Source of the DNA: Saccharicrinis aurantiacus
GTDB lineage: Bacteria; Bacteroidota; Bacteroidia; Bacteroidales; Marinilabiliaceae
Direction: 5' to 3'
NCBI RefSeq assembly: GCF_001660705.2
Contig: NZ_LYBV02000032.1
Coordinates: 62,001 to 126,000, forward strand
Length of the DNA: 64,000 nucleotides
Every line of letters starts with the position of its first letter. Position 1 is the stretch's first letter. Shown piece after piece: positions 26,547 through 35,419 of this stretch. The notes below the pieces were generated by a model. The model did not search any database. It worked only from the letters and a program-made list of their open reading frames with translations, and was not told where the DNA came from. A program made the translations under genes and the position numbers.

Positions 26547-27295
26547 GCGAGTTATACCAAGGTAAATCGAAAGCAGCTAAATGCAATTTATGGCATCGGA
26601 ATATTTTTATATTTCTGTCGCTGGCTTTTGCTATATCGTCTAATTCGGTGTTTTATTCACTTGGTATTATTGCTTTATTTTCAGCACTCATTTTACTATT
26701 CACAAATACTTCTATCGCAAAACTCGCTAAATTATTAAGCATCCCACTTTTGTTTGTTACCTTTAGCTGTTTGGCTATAGTGATAAATATAAATGCAGGA
26801 ACTCCATTTATTAAACTGGAGCATTTTTATCTGGGACATAGTAATGAATCCATCATGCAGGCATTACTTATTTGTGGTAAAAGTATAGGCATGTGTGCCA
26901 TATTTCTGTTTTACATGATATCAACATCAATTTCAGAAATGGCCACAAGCATGCGAAAAATTGGTATTCCGTGTTTATTTATTGAGCTATTTATATTAAC
27001 CTACAAGTATATTTATTGCGTAGTAGAAAGAGCTAAACATTTAATGATTGCTCAAAAATCGAGAATGGCTTATACCAAACGAAAAGGCATTTACGAGTCT
27101 ATTTCTTTTTGGATAAGCAGTTTATTAATAGGTTCTATTCACGAATCATCGGTAGCACATTATGGTTTGCAATCAAGAGCTTTCGATGATAAATTTGAAT
27201 TTATACACGCCCATACAAAACAGTCGGCAAGTTTTAGTTTAACCCTTGCCACTATAGTGAGCATACAAGCATTGGCTTTATTTTTAACATACTAA
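26537..27295 (+). CDS. cbiQ: Cobalt ECF transporter, transmembrane coupling subunit CbiQ
   Basis: Scaffold membrane protein linking CbiM to the ATPase. The 252-residue sequence has about five helices. The cytoplasmic coupling region around RAKHLMIAQKSRMAYTKRKG (residues ~170-190) corresponds to the Ala-Arg-Gly-type coupling helices of EcfT proteins, and a second such region is at HYGLQSRAFD. Its stop overlaps the cbiO start (TAATG). Confidence 0.93.
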   Translation: MQISELYQGKSKAAKCNLWHRNIFIFLSLAFAISSNSVFYSLGIIALFSALILLFTNTSIAKLAKLLSIPLLFVTFSCLAIVININAGTPFIKLEHFYLGHSNESIMQALLICGKSIGMCAIFLFYMISTSISEMATSMRKIGIPCLFIELFILTYKYIYCVVERAKHLMIAQKSRMAYTKRKGIYESISFWISSLLIGSIHESSVAHYGLQSRAFDDKFEFIHAHTKQSASFSLTLATIVSIQALALFLTY

Positions 27296-28107
27296 TGAGC
27301 ATCATCAAGTTAAATAATATCGTATATAAATATCCCAATGGCGACAAAGGGTTAAATGGAATTAATTTATCCATTCCTAAAGGTAAAAAGATAGCCTTGC
27401 TTGGCGCAAATGGAGCGGGCAAAACTACTTTAATGATGATGCTAAATGGAGTTTTCAAGCCGAGCAACGGAGAAATATCTTACAAGGGTACGCCATATAA
27501 ATACAATAAAAAAGGCCTACGCAACATTCGCGAAAAAGTAGGTGTATTATTCCACAATCCCGATCACCAATTATTTGCACCAAGCGTATTCGAAGAAATA
27601 TCCTTTGGCTTATGCCAGATTTCAAACGACAAAGTTTGGATACATAAAAAAGTACAAGCTTGTCTGCAAGAATTTGAATTAGAAGACATCGCCGACAAAA
27701 CACCGCATCAATTAAGTACGGGACAAAAAAAACGTGTTTCAATGGCTTCTGTACTTGTAATGCAACCCGAGGTATTGGTTTGCGACGAGCCTTCTGCCAG
27801 TCTCGATCCTTACCACAGCGATTTAATGTTTGCTGAGTTTGACAAATTAAATAAAGCAGGAACCAGTGTTATAATCTCTACTCACGATGTGGACAAAGCC
27901 TTTGATTGGGCCGATGAAGTGATTATAATGCACCAAGGCGAAATATTAGCCAAGGGTAATCCAAACACTATACTAAGCGACGTTCAACTGCTCAAAAAAG
28001 CCAAACTAAAACAACCTAAAATATTAGAGATATATCAAAACCTAGGTATTGATTATACTAAGGTTGATGCTTTTAAATCAGAAACCATTCAACACACACT
28101 AAACTAA
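27295..28107 (+). CDS. cbiO: Cobalt ECF transporter, ATP-binding subunit CbiO
   Basis: ABC-type ATPase driving cobalt uptake. Walker A is GANGAGKTT (about residues 38-46), the Q-loop is near FHNPDHQLF, the signature is LSTGQKKR (about 139), and Walker B plus the catalytic glutamate are in VLVCDEPSASLD; the H-loop is STHD. 270 residues, typical length. It overlaps both neighbours by one base (TAATG at each end), so cbiQ-cbiO-cbiA are tightly coupled. Confidence 0.95.
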   Translation: MSIIKLNNIVYKYPNGDKGLNGINLSIPKGKKIALLGANGAGKTTLMMMLNGVFKPSNGEISYKGTPYKYNKKGLRNIREKVGVLFHNPDHQLFAPSVFEEISFGLCQISNDKVWIHKKVQACLQEFELEDIADKTPHQLSTGQKKRVSMASVLVMQPEVLVCDEPSASLDPYHSDLMFAEFDKLNKAGTSVIISTHDVDKAFDWADEVIIMHQGEILAKGNPNTILSDVQLLKKAKLKQPKILEIYQNLGIDYTKVDAFKSETIQHTLN

Positions 28108-29459
28108 TGAGCAAGCAAGGTTTCGTAATAGCAGGCACAAACAGTGGTTGTGGAAAAACCACCATAACCATTGGCTTAATGCATCTTTTAAAGAAAAAGG
28201 GATATAATGTGGCGCCCTTTAAAGTGGGCCCCGATTTTATCGATCCTCGTTTTCACGAGAAAGTAGTGGGCACGCCATCCTACAACCTCGAAAGCTATTT
28301 TATGGATGATAAAACCCTTAAGCACTTGTTTTATAAACATGCAGCTAAGGCCGATATTGCCATTGCCGAAGGTGTTATGGGAATGTACGATGGCTTGGGG
28401 TTAGAGGGAATCGGTAGCACTTATGAAACAGCGAAAAAAATAGAAGCGCCCATTGTTTTAATTGTGGGATGCAAAGGTTTATATCAATCGGTTTCAGCCA
28501 TTGTCAAAGGTTTCATGACCTTGAGGCCGGATAACAATATAAAAGGTGTCATCCTTAATCATGTGTCGAGCGACATGCTATTTCAGAAATACAAGGAGTT
28601 TATTGAAACAGAATGTGGCATTAAATGCATTGGCTACGTTCCGCCACTGAAGGATATGGAACTAAAAAGCCGTCACCTAGGTTTGGTACAAGCCGAAGAA
28701 GTGGAAGCACTTAACGAAAAAGTAAATCAACTTTCCGATATTCTTGACAAAACTATTAATTCCGCAACCTTACTCGACATCGCAAAAATTGAAGTTAAAG
28801 ACTCCGAAACTTTTGAAATCCCTTTTAAAAAGCACGAACTAAAGGGTTTAAACCTTGCGGTAGCCTACGATAAAGCTTTCAGTTTTTATTACAGAGATAA
28901 TCTTGAACTATTGGAAGAACTCGGCGCCAAACTTCAGTATTTTAGTCCGCTTACGGATGTTAAATTACCTGAGAATAGCAATGCCATTTATTTTGGTGGT
29001 GGTTATCCCGAGGTTTTTGCCGATCAGTTAAGTGCAAATACACAGCTGTTACAACAGATAAAAACTGCAGCCGATAACAATCGGCCCATTTTTGCAGAGT
29101 GCGGTGGTTTAATGTATCTCACCAAGGAAATCATCAATACCGATGGTACAAAAAATAATATGGTGGGTATTTTCAATTGTGCCACAGAAATGACAGATCG
29201 CTTAAAACGTTTTGGCTACGCCGAGTGTGAACTAAACGGAACAAAAACAAAATGTCACGAATTTCACAAATCAACATTAAGCGAGGATGCACAAAATATT
29301 CAGCATCAATATAAATTAAGCAAACCTTTAAGCAAAATAAAATGGGAATGCGGACTGCAATATAAAAATGTATTGGCAGGATATGCACACATTCACTTTT
29401 GGTCAAATTTCGACTTCACAAAACAAATATTCGACTTATGGAAAAGAGCAATTATATAA
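28107..29459 (+). CDS. cbiA: Cobyrinate a,c-diamide synthase
   Basis: ATP- and glutamine-dependent amidation of the a and c side chains of cobyrinate. The N-terminal half is a dethiobiotin-synthetase-like ATPase with GTNSGCGKTTITIG (residues ~8-21). The C-terminal half is a class I glutamine amidotransferase with the nucleophile in FAECGGLMYL (about residue 333) and the catalytic His in YAHIHFWSN near the end. 450 residues, normal length. Its last 22 bases overlap cbiC. Confidence 0.94.
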   Translation: MSKQGFVIAGTNSGCGKTTITIGLMHLLKKKGYNVAPFKVGPDFIDPRFHEKVVGTPSYNLESYFMDDKTLKHLFYKHAAKADIAIAEGVMGMYDGLGLEGIGSTYETAKKIEAPIVLIVGCKGLYQSVSAIVKGFMTLRPDNNIKGVILNHVSSDMLFQKYKEFIETECGIKCIGYVPPLKDMELKSRHLGLVQAEEVEALNEKVNQLSDILDKTINSATLLDIAKIEVKDSETFEIPFKKHELKGLNLAVAYDKAFSFYYRDNLELLEELGAKLQYFSPLTDVKLPENSNAIYFGGGYPEVFADQLSANTQLLQQIKTAADNNRPIFAECGGLMYLTKEIINTDGTKNNMVGIFNCATEMTDRLKRFGYAECELNGTKTKCHEFHKSTLSEDAQNIQHQYKLSKPLSKIKWECGLQYKNVLAGYAHIHFWSNFDFTKQIFDLWKRAII

Positions 29460-30073
29460 TACTAAATCCTCAAGGTATTGAGACCGAAAGCATGCAAATT
29501 ATTTCACGTGAATTAATGCACCTTTCATTGCCCGAAGATTTAGCACCTATCATCAAAAGAGTGATTCACACCACTGCCGATTTTGAATACGGACAGTTAT
29601 TCGAAGCGCATCCTGATGCTTTAGCAAATGCTCAAAAAGCAATTAAAGTAGGTTGTAATATTTACACCGATACTTCAATGATTATTGCTGGCTTAAGCAA
29701 ACCATCATTGGCTAAATACGCCTGCGATGCAAAGTGTTTTGTACACGACGAAGGCGTAAAAACCGAAGCAAAAGCAAAAGGAATTACACGCTCCATTGTA
29801 GGTATTGATAAAGCATCAAGCGATAAAAGTTTTAAAATATTCGTAATCGGAAATGCGCCAACGGCATTAGTTCGATTATGCGAATTGTACAAAGAAGGTG
29901 TGGTAAAACCCGATTTAGTTATCGGCGTTCCTGTTGGTTTTGTGGGCGCTGCCGAAAGTAAAGATATGCTGCGCGACTCAGGTATGCCGTACATGTTGGT
30001 TCGTGGTCGTAAAGGCGGAAGCACGGTTGGCGTAGCTATTTTAAATGCCATTTTATATGGATTAGGTAAGTAA
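29438..30073 (+). CDS. cbiC: Cobalt-precorrin-8 methylmutase
   Basis: Moves the C11 methyl group to C12, giving cobyrinate. I chose the ATG at 29438 (protein MEKSNYIILNPQGIETES) because family proteins begin close to this point; a longer frame from 29399 would add 13 unrelated residues lying inside cbiA. The catalytic histidine is His44 in VIHTTADFEYG. IGVPVGFVGAAESK and the RGRKGGSTVGVAILNAIL end are typical. 211 residues. The 101-base spacer behind it carries cob-type repeats. Confidence 0.94.
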   Translation: MEKSNYIILNPQGIETESMQIISRELMHLSLPEDLAPIIKRVIHTTADFEYGQLFEAHPDALANAQKAIKVGCNIYTDTSMIIAGLSKPSLAKYACDAKCFVHDEGVKTEAKAKGITRSIVGIDKASSDKSFKIFVIGNAPTALVRLCELYKEGVVKPDLVIGVPVGFVGAAESKDMLRDSGMPYMLVRGRKGGSTVGVAILNAILYGLGK

Positions 30074-30083
30074 TTTTAGAGTG

Positions 30084-30164
30084 AAGACTGAAGTAATAAG
30101 GCTGAAGGTATTTTCGATCTGAGATGTAAATCAGTCTTAATACTTGTGTCCTGATACTTGATAC
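30084..30164. repeat. cob spacer repeat before cbiD-cbiE
   Basis: AAGACTGA (30084-30091) pairs with TCAGTCTT (30131-30138). Then CTGATACTTGATAC (30151-30164) gives two heptads ending 10 bases before the next ATG. Confidence 0.65.
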
Positions 30165-30174
30165 TATAATTAAC

Positions 30175-31944
30175 ATGTCAAAAAAAGATTTTCATACCGA
30201 ACTAAAAAGTGGATTCACAACGGGTACATGCTCGGCTGCTGTGGCTAAGGCCTGTACCTACATGCTCGTGCATCAACAATTGGTGCATCACATTAATGTG
30301 CGCATGCCCGATGGTTCTGAAAGCACACTTGAAATATGTGAACCTCAGTTCAATGAAAATTCTGCCACCTGTTATACCATTAAAGATGCAGGCGATGATC
30401 CAGATGCCACGCATCGTATTAAAATTTATGCAACAGCCACACATCGCACTGAAGCAGGTTTTGAATTAACAACTGGGCCAGGTATCGGAATGGTTACCAA
30501 ACCCGGACTTGCAGTTGAAGTGGGGAAACCTGCCATAAATCCTGTCCCGCTAAAAATGATTCATCAGGCCATAGCCGAGGTAATTGATGATGAAGGTATA
30601 AAAGTGGAACTGAGCATTCCCGAGGGAGTCGAGATTGCTAAGAAAACATTTAATCCGCAATTGGGCATTGTTGGTGGCATTTCCGTTTTGGGCACCACAG
30701 GCGTTGTTAAACCAATGTCAGAAGAAGCCTTGAAAAGTTCACTTGAATTAAGCTTAAAACAGTTGGCTGCTTTAGGTCACAACGAGGTAATTCTTGTGCC
30801 AGGCAATTATGCAGTAAGCTTTCTGAAAAAATATTACGATGTACCCGATAAGTTGGTGGTGCAAACCAGTAATTTCATCGGATTTATGCTTGAAAAAGCT
30901 GTGAAACATGGCTTTAAAAAGATAGTTTTGGTAGGTCACATTGGTAAATTAGTGAAACTAGCTGCTGGTATATTTTATACCCACAGCAGAATTGCCGATG
31001 CCCGAAACGAAGTAATGACGGCGCATTATTTAAAATATAGCAACGATGCATCAACCGCTATTAAACTGATGGATACGAATACCACAGAAGAGGCTGTTGA
31101 TATAATTAAAGATGCCAACTTTTGGAATTACATGGCCTATCAAATAAAGCATCGTGCCAACAAATATATTTACAACGAAACAGAAATTGAGGTTATCACC
31201 TTTTCGCAAAGCAAAGGTTTATTGGGAAAAAGCGTTGGAGCTGATAATCACATTGAATTATTGAAAGCGAATTCTAAGGATCAAAAAGTTCAATCGAAGC
31301 AAAGTACCATTTCTATTTGCGGAATAGGTCCTGGTAATCCTGATTTTATTTTACCCGAGGTGTTTAAAGAAATCGCGAAAGCGGATATTATTATAGCTGG
31401 GAAGCGCCATCTAGAATTGGTGGAAAATTCGAATAAGGAGAAGTTAGTTTTCACCGGATATTTAGATCAATTGCAGACTGATATTACTGAAAATAAAAAT
31501 AAATACATCGTAGTTCTAGTTTCAGGTGACACCGGATTTCATAGCTTAAGGAGATTCATAATGGCAACATTTGCCGAGGAAAATGTAAAATGCATTCCAG
31601 GCATCAGTTCGTTTCAATACCTATATGCTAAAATGAATATGAGCTACGAAAAAGCACATTTAGCTTCCTTGCATGGTACTGAATTTAATTTTGTGGATGC
31701 CCTCAAAAAATACGAATCTGTTTTTCTGTTAACCGATAGAAATAACAATTATAAAACCATTGCCCAAACACTAATCGATAATAATATGCCCAATGCCCAT
31801 ATGATTATAGGCAGCAGATTATCATACGAGAATGAACAAATTGAAACATGTACTGCATCAGAAGCTATTCACAAAGACTTTGATGCGAATTTGTGTTCGA
31901 TAATAATTAAACTACAAGTAAAAAGTATTAAGACAAAAGTATAA
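30175..31944 (+). CDS. cbiDE: Fused CbiD-CbiE: C1-methyltransferase and C5 methyltransferase
   Basis: Two corrin-ring enzymes in one 589-residue chain. Residues 1 to ~365 are CbiD (cobalt-precorrin-5B C1-methyltransferase): KSGFTTGTCSAAVAKA at 11-26, DAGDDPDATHRI, GIGMVTKPGLAVEVGKPAINP. From about 378 a tetrapyrrole-methylase domain starts with ISICGIGPGNPDF and continues through VSGDTGFHSL and CIPGISSFQYLYA; this is the CbiE half of precorrin-6Y methyltransferase. The CbiT half is the separate next gene. CbiE is fused to CbiT in many species (CobL); here it is fused to CbiD instead. The two ORFs are in one frame with no stop between. Confidence 0.92.
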   Translation: MSKKDFHTELKSGFTTGTCSAAVAKACTYMLVHQQLVHHINVRMPDGSESTLEICEPQFNENSATCYTIKDAGDDPDATHRIKIYATATHRTEAGFELTTGPGIGMVTKPGLAVEVGKPAINPVPLKMIHQAIAEVIDDEGIKVELSIPEGVEIAKKTFNPQLGIVGGISVLGTTGVVKPMSEEALKSSLELSLKQLAALGHNEVILVPGNYAVSFLKKYYDVPDKLVVQTSNFIGFMLEKAVKHGFKKIVLVGHIGKLVKLAAGIFYTHSRIADARNEVMTAHYLKYSNDASTAIKLMDTNTTEEAVDIIKDANFWNYMAYQIKHRANKYIYNETEIEVITFSQSKGLLGKSVGADNHIELLKANSKDQKVQSKQSTISICGIGPGNPDFILPEVFKEIAKADIIIAGKRHLELVENSNKEKLVFTGYLDQLQTDITENKNKYIVVLVSGDTGFHSLRRFIMATFAEENVKCIPGISSFQYLYAKMNMSYEKAHLASLHGTEFNFVDALKKYESVFLLTDRNNNYKTIAQTLIDNNMPNAHMIIGSRLSYENEQIETCTASEAIHKDFDANLCSIIIKLQVKSIKTKV

Positions 31945-32034
31945 AGACTTTTTTCAGCTTTAAAAGAATAAATTTAAACATATAGTATTCAGAACCAAGT
32001 AGCACATCTTACTACTTTATACTTTATACTTTAT
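31935..32034. repeat. cob spacer repeat before cbiT
   Basis: AAAGTATAAAG (31936-31946), overlapping the cbiDE stop codon, pairs with CTTTATACTTT in the right half. The right half is three exact ACTTTAT heptads (32014-32034) ending 9 bases before the cbiT ATG. Confidence 0.75.
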
Positions 32035-32043
32035 ACTATAAAT

Positions 32044-32604
32044 ATGAAAGACAAAGATTTTATACGCGGCAAAGTGCCCATGACCAAAGAAGAAGTAAGA
32101 GCTATTGTTCTGAGTAAATTAGAATTATGCAGTAGCGATAACTTCATGGATATTGGTGCAGGCACAGGTTCTGTGACCATTGAAGGAGCTTTAAAAGCTT
32201 ACAATGGAAAAGCTTTAGGCATTGAGCAAAATGAAGATGCTGTAGAGCTCATTAAACAGAACATAGCAAAATTTAATATTCAAAATCTTGAGGTGATTCA
32301 TGGTAAAGCACCGACAGGAATGGATAAAACGGCGGAGTATAATAAATTTTTCATTGGTGGATCAAGAGGTAACTTGACTTCAATAATTGAAACCATTACC
32401 CAACAAGCACCAAAGCAACATATAATTGTGGTAACTGCCATTGTTTTAGATACGATGATAGAAGCTTACAATCATTTCAAAAACCAAATTAATTACGAAA
32501 CGGAGTTGGTTCAAGTAGCAGTCAATCGCATTGAGCCCGATAAAAAACCAGCCATGTTAATGGCCAACAACCCTATATTTATTATTACGGCAAAAAGTTG
32601 CTAG
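32044..32604 (+). CDS. cbiT: Cobalt-precorrin-6B C15-methyltransferase (decarboxylating)
   Basis: Methylates C15 and decarboxylates the acetate on ring C. The 186-residue class I methyltransferase has the S-adenosylmethionine loop MDIGAGTGSVTIEGA (about residues 36-50), preceded by the CbiT-typical RGKVPMTKEEVRAIVLSKL. The acidic end of strand 2 is in GIEQNEDAV. It complements the CbiE domain at the end of the preceding gene. Confidence 0.93.
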   Translation: MKDKDFIRGKVPMTKEEVRAIVLSKLELCSSDNFMDIGAGTGSVTIEGALKAYNGKALGIEQNEDAVELIKQNIAKFNIQNLEVIHGKAPTGMDKTAEYNKFFIGGSRGNLTSIIETITQQAPKQHIIVVTAIVLDTMIEAYNHFKNQINYETELVQVAVNRIEPDKKPAMLMANNPIFIITAKSC

Positions 32605-32673
32605 AGAAAAGGCTGAAGTGCATGCCTCTTTTAAATAACTGCAAGTACTAGGTATTAAAGCTGAAAATCAGTC

Positions 32674-32701
32674 TTAATACTTGATACTTGATACTTGATA
32701 C
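32674..32701 (+). repeat. Four heptad repeats before cbiL
   Basis: TTAATAC followed by three exact TTGATAC units, ending 4 bases before the chosen cbiL ATG. TCAGTCTT just upstream (32668-32675) is the same right arm as in the cbiD spacer. Confidence 0.8.
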
Positions 32702-32705
32702 TAAA

Positions 32706-33392
32706 ATGAAAGGAAAATTATACGGAATTGGAATTGGCCCTGGCGATGCCGATTTATTAACACTAAAAGCTGTTAAAGCATTAAAAAATGCCGACGTGGT
32801 ATTTGTTCCAAAATCAAAGGAGCAAGCAAGCACTGCGCTAAAAATAACATCCGAATTCATTAACGAGAATGCTGTAATAGAGCACCTCGAATTCCCAATG
32901 GCACGTGATATTCAGGTACGATTAGATTCGCGTAAAAACAACGCAATCGCAGTATCCAAAGTTTTAGACGAAGGAAAAAATGCGGCTTTTTTAACTTTAG
33001 GCGACCCAATGCTATACAGTACTTACAGCTATGTATTGGAGCATCTAATTAGCGATTATAGCATCGAAACCATTCCGGGTATTTACTCTTTTTCTGCCAT
33101 CAGCAATACATTAAATACGCCCTTGGTAAAAGGTAACGAAACTTTGTCGGTCATTTGCAATTGGGGTGATAACGAACTGCAATTATTACAGCAGGCCAAC
33201 ACTATTGTTTGCATGAAAATATCAGCTTACTATGCTGATTTATATACTTTCTTAAAAGAAAACGAATCTTACGAATTTTGCATGATTACCGATGTGGGTA
33301 AAGAAGGCCAAAAGGTTTTTACCGATATTGAAATATTAAAAGATAAAGTACCTTACTTTTCAACGGCAATTGTAAAACGAATTGTTCAGTAG
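32706..33392 (+). CDS. cbiL: Cobalt-factor II C20-methyltransferase
   Basis: Adds the C20 methyl group to the cobalt-containing ring. The start at 32706 is chosen so the protein opens MKGKLYGIGIGPGDADLLTLKAV, the usual tetrapyrrole-methylase N-terminus; a start at 32688 would lie inside the TTGATAC repeats. FLTLGDPMLYSTYSYVLEHL (about 98-117) and ETIPGIYSFSAIS are the CbiL/CobI motifs. 228 residues, normal length. Confidence 0.93.
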   Translation: MKGKLYGIGIGPGDADLLTLKAVKALKNADVVFVPKSKEQASTALKITSEFINENAVIEHLEFPMARDIQVRLDSRKNNAIAVSKVLDEGKNAAFLTLGDPMLYSTYSYVLEHLISDYSIETIPGIYSFSAISNTLNTPLVKGNETLSVICNWGDNELQLLQQANTIVCMKISAYYADLYTFLKENESYEFCMITDVGKEGQKVFTDIEILKDKVPYFSTAIVKRIVQ

Positions 33393-33434
33393 AGGTATAC
33401 ATATACAAATTTAGACTTTAAAAATATACATATA

Positions 33435-34196
33435 ATGAACCTAATAGCATTTATAGGTGCAGGTCCGGGCGATCCTGAATTAATCACCGTAAAAGGACAA
33501 AAGGCAGTGAGCAACGCCGATATTATTATTTATGCAGGCTCGCTTGTTCCTAAGGCTGTAATCGAAGATCATAAAGAAGGTGCTGAAGTTTACAACAGTG
33601 CAAAAATGGATCTTCAGGAAATTATTGAGGTAATAAAAAATGGTTACGAAGCTGGTAAATTAGTAGCTCGTGTACATACTGGCGATCCTTCTATTTACGG
33701 TTCGCACCGCGAGCAGATTGAGGAGTTAAAGAAATTAAACATCCCATATTACGTGATTCCTGGGGTGAGTTCATTTTTAGCATCAGCGGCAGCTCTAAAT
33801 GTAGAGTTTACCGTTCCTGGTATTTCGCAAACCGTAATTTGTACACGCTTAGAAGGTAGAACTCCCGTACCTGAGTTAGAGCAAATTGAACGCTTGGCAG
33901 CACATCAAACTTCAATGTGTATCTTTTTATCTGTTGGCATGATGGATAAATTGGTAGGCCGATTAACGCAGCACTATCCAATGGATACACCTGTGGCCAT
34001 TGTACAACGTGCCAGTTGGCCCGACCAAAAAATTGTACGTGGCACACTCGATAATATCGCTTCTATTGTTAAGGATGAAGAAATTACAAAAACAGCCATG
34101 ATTATGGTGGGCAAGTTTTTAGGTGATGATTTTAATAATTCACTTCTTTACGCTAGCCATTTTACACACGAATACAGGGATGCTAAGAAGAAGTAG
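33435..34196 (+). CDS. cbiF: Cobalt-precorrin-4 C11-methyltransferase
   Basis: Tetrapyrrole methylase acting at C11. N-terminal FIGAGPGDPELITVKGQKAV, HTGDPSIYGSHREQIEEL (about residues 81-98) and the long conserved stretch ICTRLEGRTPVPE (about 135-147) identify it as CbiF/CobM rather than a sister enzyme. 253 residues. The preceding 42-base spacer is the only long-enough cob spacer here without a heptad run, though it has TATACATATA motifs. Confidence 0.95.
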   Translation: MNLIAFIGAGPGDPELITVKGQKAVSNADIIIYAGSLVPKAVIEDHKEGAEVYNSAKMDLQEIIEVIKNGYEAGKLVARVHTGDPSIYGSHREQIEELKKLNIPYYVIPGVSSFLASAAALNVEFTVPGISQTVICTRLEGRTPVPELEQIERLAAHQTSMCIFLSVGMMDKLVGRLTQHYPMDTPVAIVQRASWPDQKIVRGTLDNIASIVKDEEITKTAMIMVGKFLGDDFNNSLLYASHFTHEYRDAKKK

Positions 34197-34202
34197 TAAG
34201 AC

Positions 34203-34253
34203 AAAAGTATAAAGACATAAGACTCTAATGTGCTTCAATTATCTTTATACTTA
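34203..34253. repeat. cob spacer repeat before cbiG
   Basis: AAGTATAAAGA (34205-34215) pairs perfectly with TCTTTATACTT (34242-34252). TTAATACTTTTTACT follows towards the cbiG start at 34283. Confidence 0.7.
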
Positions 34254-34282
34254 AATCTTAATACTTTTTACTAAAAAAGAAT

Positions 34283-35293
34283 ATGACCGCAATAATATCC
34301 ATAACAGAACAAGGAAATCAATTGGCTCTGAAACTTTCAAAGTTTCTAAACCAAGCCACTTGCTATACCTTGCCAAAGTATGCTTCTGATGATTTAAAAC
34401 CCATCAATGGCAAGCTGAAGGATTTCTGTGCGGAATTATTTAGCACATACAATAACTTGGTTTTTGTAATGGCAACGGGTATTGTGGTTCGTAGCATTGC
34501 CCCGCATTTAAGAAGTAAAACCACCGATCCAGCGGTTATTGTGCTCGATGAGAAAGGCAACAATGTAATTTCCCTTTTGTCGGGTCACTTGGGTGGAGCA
34601 AATGCTTTAACACAACAAATAGCAGCCCACCTAAACAGCAATCCTGTAATTACCACTGCTTCCGATGTGAATCAGCTTCCATCGGTGGATATGTTAGCGC
34701 AAGAACACGGTTTAATAATAGATTCAATGGTTGATGCAAAAGACATAACTGCTCTCATTGTAAATCGCAAGAATGTAGTTATCAGCGATCCCTTTCATAT
34801 CCTTCCCCCATTAAGCCTTTCGGCTGATAAGAAAGATATTGAGGGAAAAATAATAGTTAGTAATCGAGATAAACAGAATGAGGATATTCCTTTTGTAAAG
34901 CTCATTCCAAAGAACGTCATCTTAGGAATGGGATGCAAAAAGGATACGCCCACGGAGCAATGTTTATTATTTATTAAAGCTACGCTTAATAAATACAACA
35001 TTGATAAACGAAGCATCGCATTGATTGCATCCATCGATGTAAAAGAAAACGAACAAGCGCTCATCGAAAGTGCAGCGCATTATAAGTGTCCTTTTAAATG
35101 TTACGGGGCGGATGTTCTACAAACAGTAGAATCATTATTCGAAGGATCGGACTTTGTAAAACAGACAGTAGGAGTAACATCTGTGAGTGCACCAGCAGCA
35201 TATATTGCAGGCAACAAACAAGGGCGCTTCATTTGCGAAAAAGAGCGACAAAACGGAATAACAATTTCAATATTTGAAGTTAAAAAGGGCTGA
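34283..35293 (+). CDS. cbiG: Cobalt-precorrin-5A hydrolase
   Basis: Opens the delta-lactone ring and releases C20 as acetaldehyde in the anaerobic pathway; it is a marker that oxygen is not used. 336 residues. VFVMATGIVVRSIAPHL and VISLLSGHLGGANALT (about residues 50-110) are the N-terminal CbiG signature. LGMGCKKDTP starts the C-terminal domain (about residue 212), and VTSVSAPAAYIAG is near the end. Free-standing here, whereas some species fuse it to cbiF or cbiH. Confidence 0.94.
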   Translation: MTAIISITEQGNQLALKLSKFLNQATCYTLPKYASDDLKPINGKLKDFCAELFSTYNNLVFVMATGIVVRSIAPHLRSKTTDPAVIVLDEKGNNVISLLSGHLGGANALTQQIAAHLNSNPVITTASDVNQLPSVDMLAQEHGLIIDSMVDAKDITALIVNRKNVVISDPFHILPPLSLSADKKDIEGKIIVSNRDKQNEDIPFVKLIPKNVILGMGCKKDTPTEQCLLFIKATLNKYNIDKRSIALIASIDVKENEQALIESAAHYKCPFKCYGADVLQTVESLFEGSDFVKQTVGVTSVSAPAAYIAGNKQGRFICEKERQNGITISIFEVKKG

Positions 35294-35374
35294 AGGGAAA
35301 AGGCTGAAGCCTGAAGTGATTATAGAATAGAAACAAAAGTAACTGGTACTTTATTTAGACCTTGCTAAGACGTC

Positions 35375-35409
35375 TTGATACTTGATACTTGATACTTGAT
35401 ACTTGATAC
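35375..35409 (+). repeat. Five exact TTGATAC heptads before cbiH
   Basis: Five perfect consecutive TTGATAC copies (35 bases), ending 10 bases before the cbiH ATG. This is the longest run in the window. Confidence 0.9.
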
Positions 35410-35419
35410 TTAAAAAAAC

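Noticed and set aside
29399-29437. Longer start for cbiC
   Set aside because: Adds 13 residues unlike the family and lies within the cbiA coding end; the ATG at 29438 fits CbiC proteins.
30208-30469. Plus-strand 86-codon frame inside cbiDE
   Set aside because: Alternate frame of the CbiD domain, whose motifs are continuous through this stretch.
35375-35409. Heptad run as a possible CRISPR array
   Set aside because: Units are 7 bases with no spacers and no cas genes are present.
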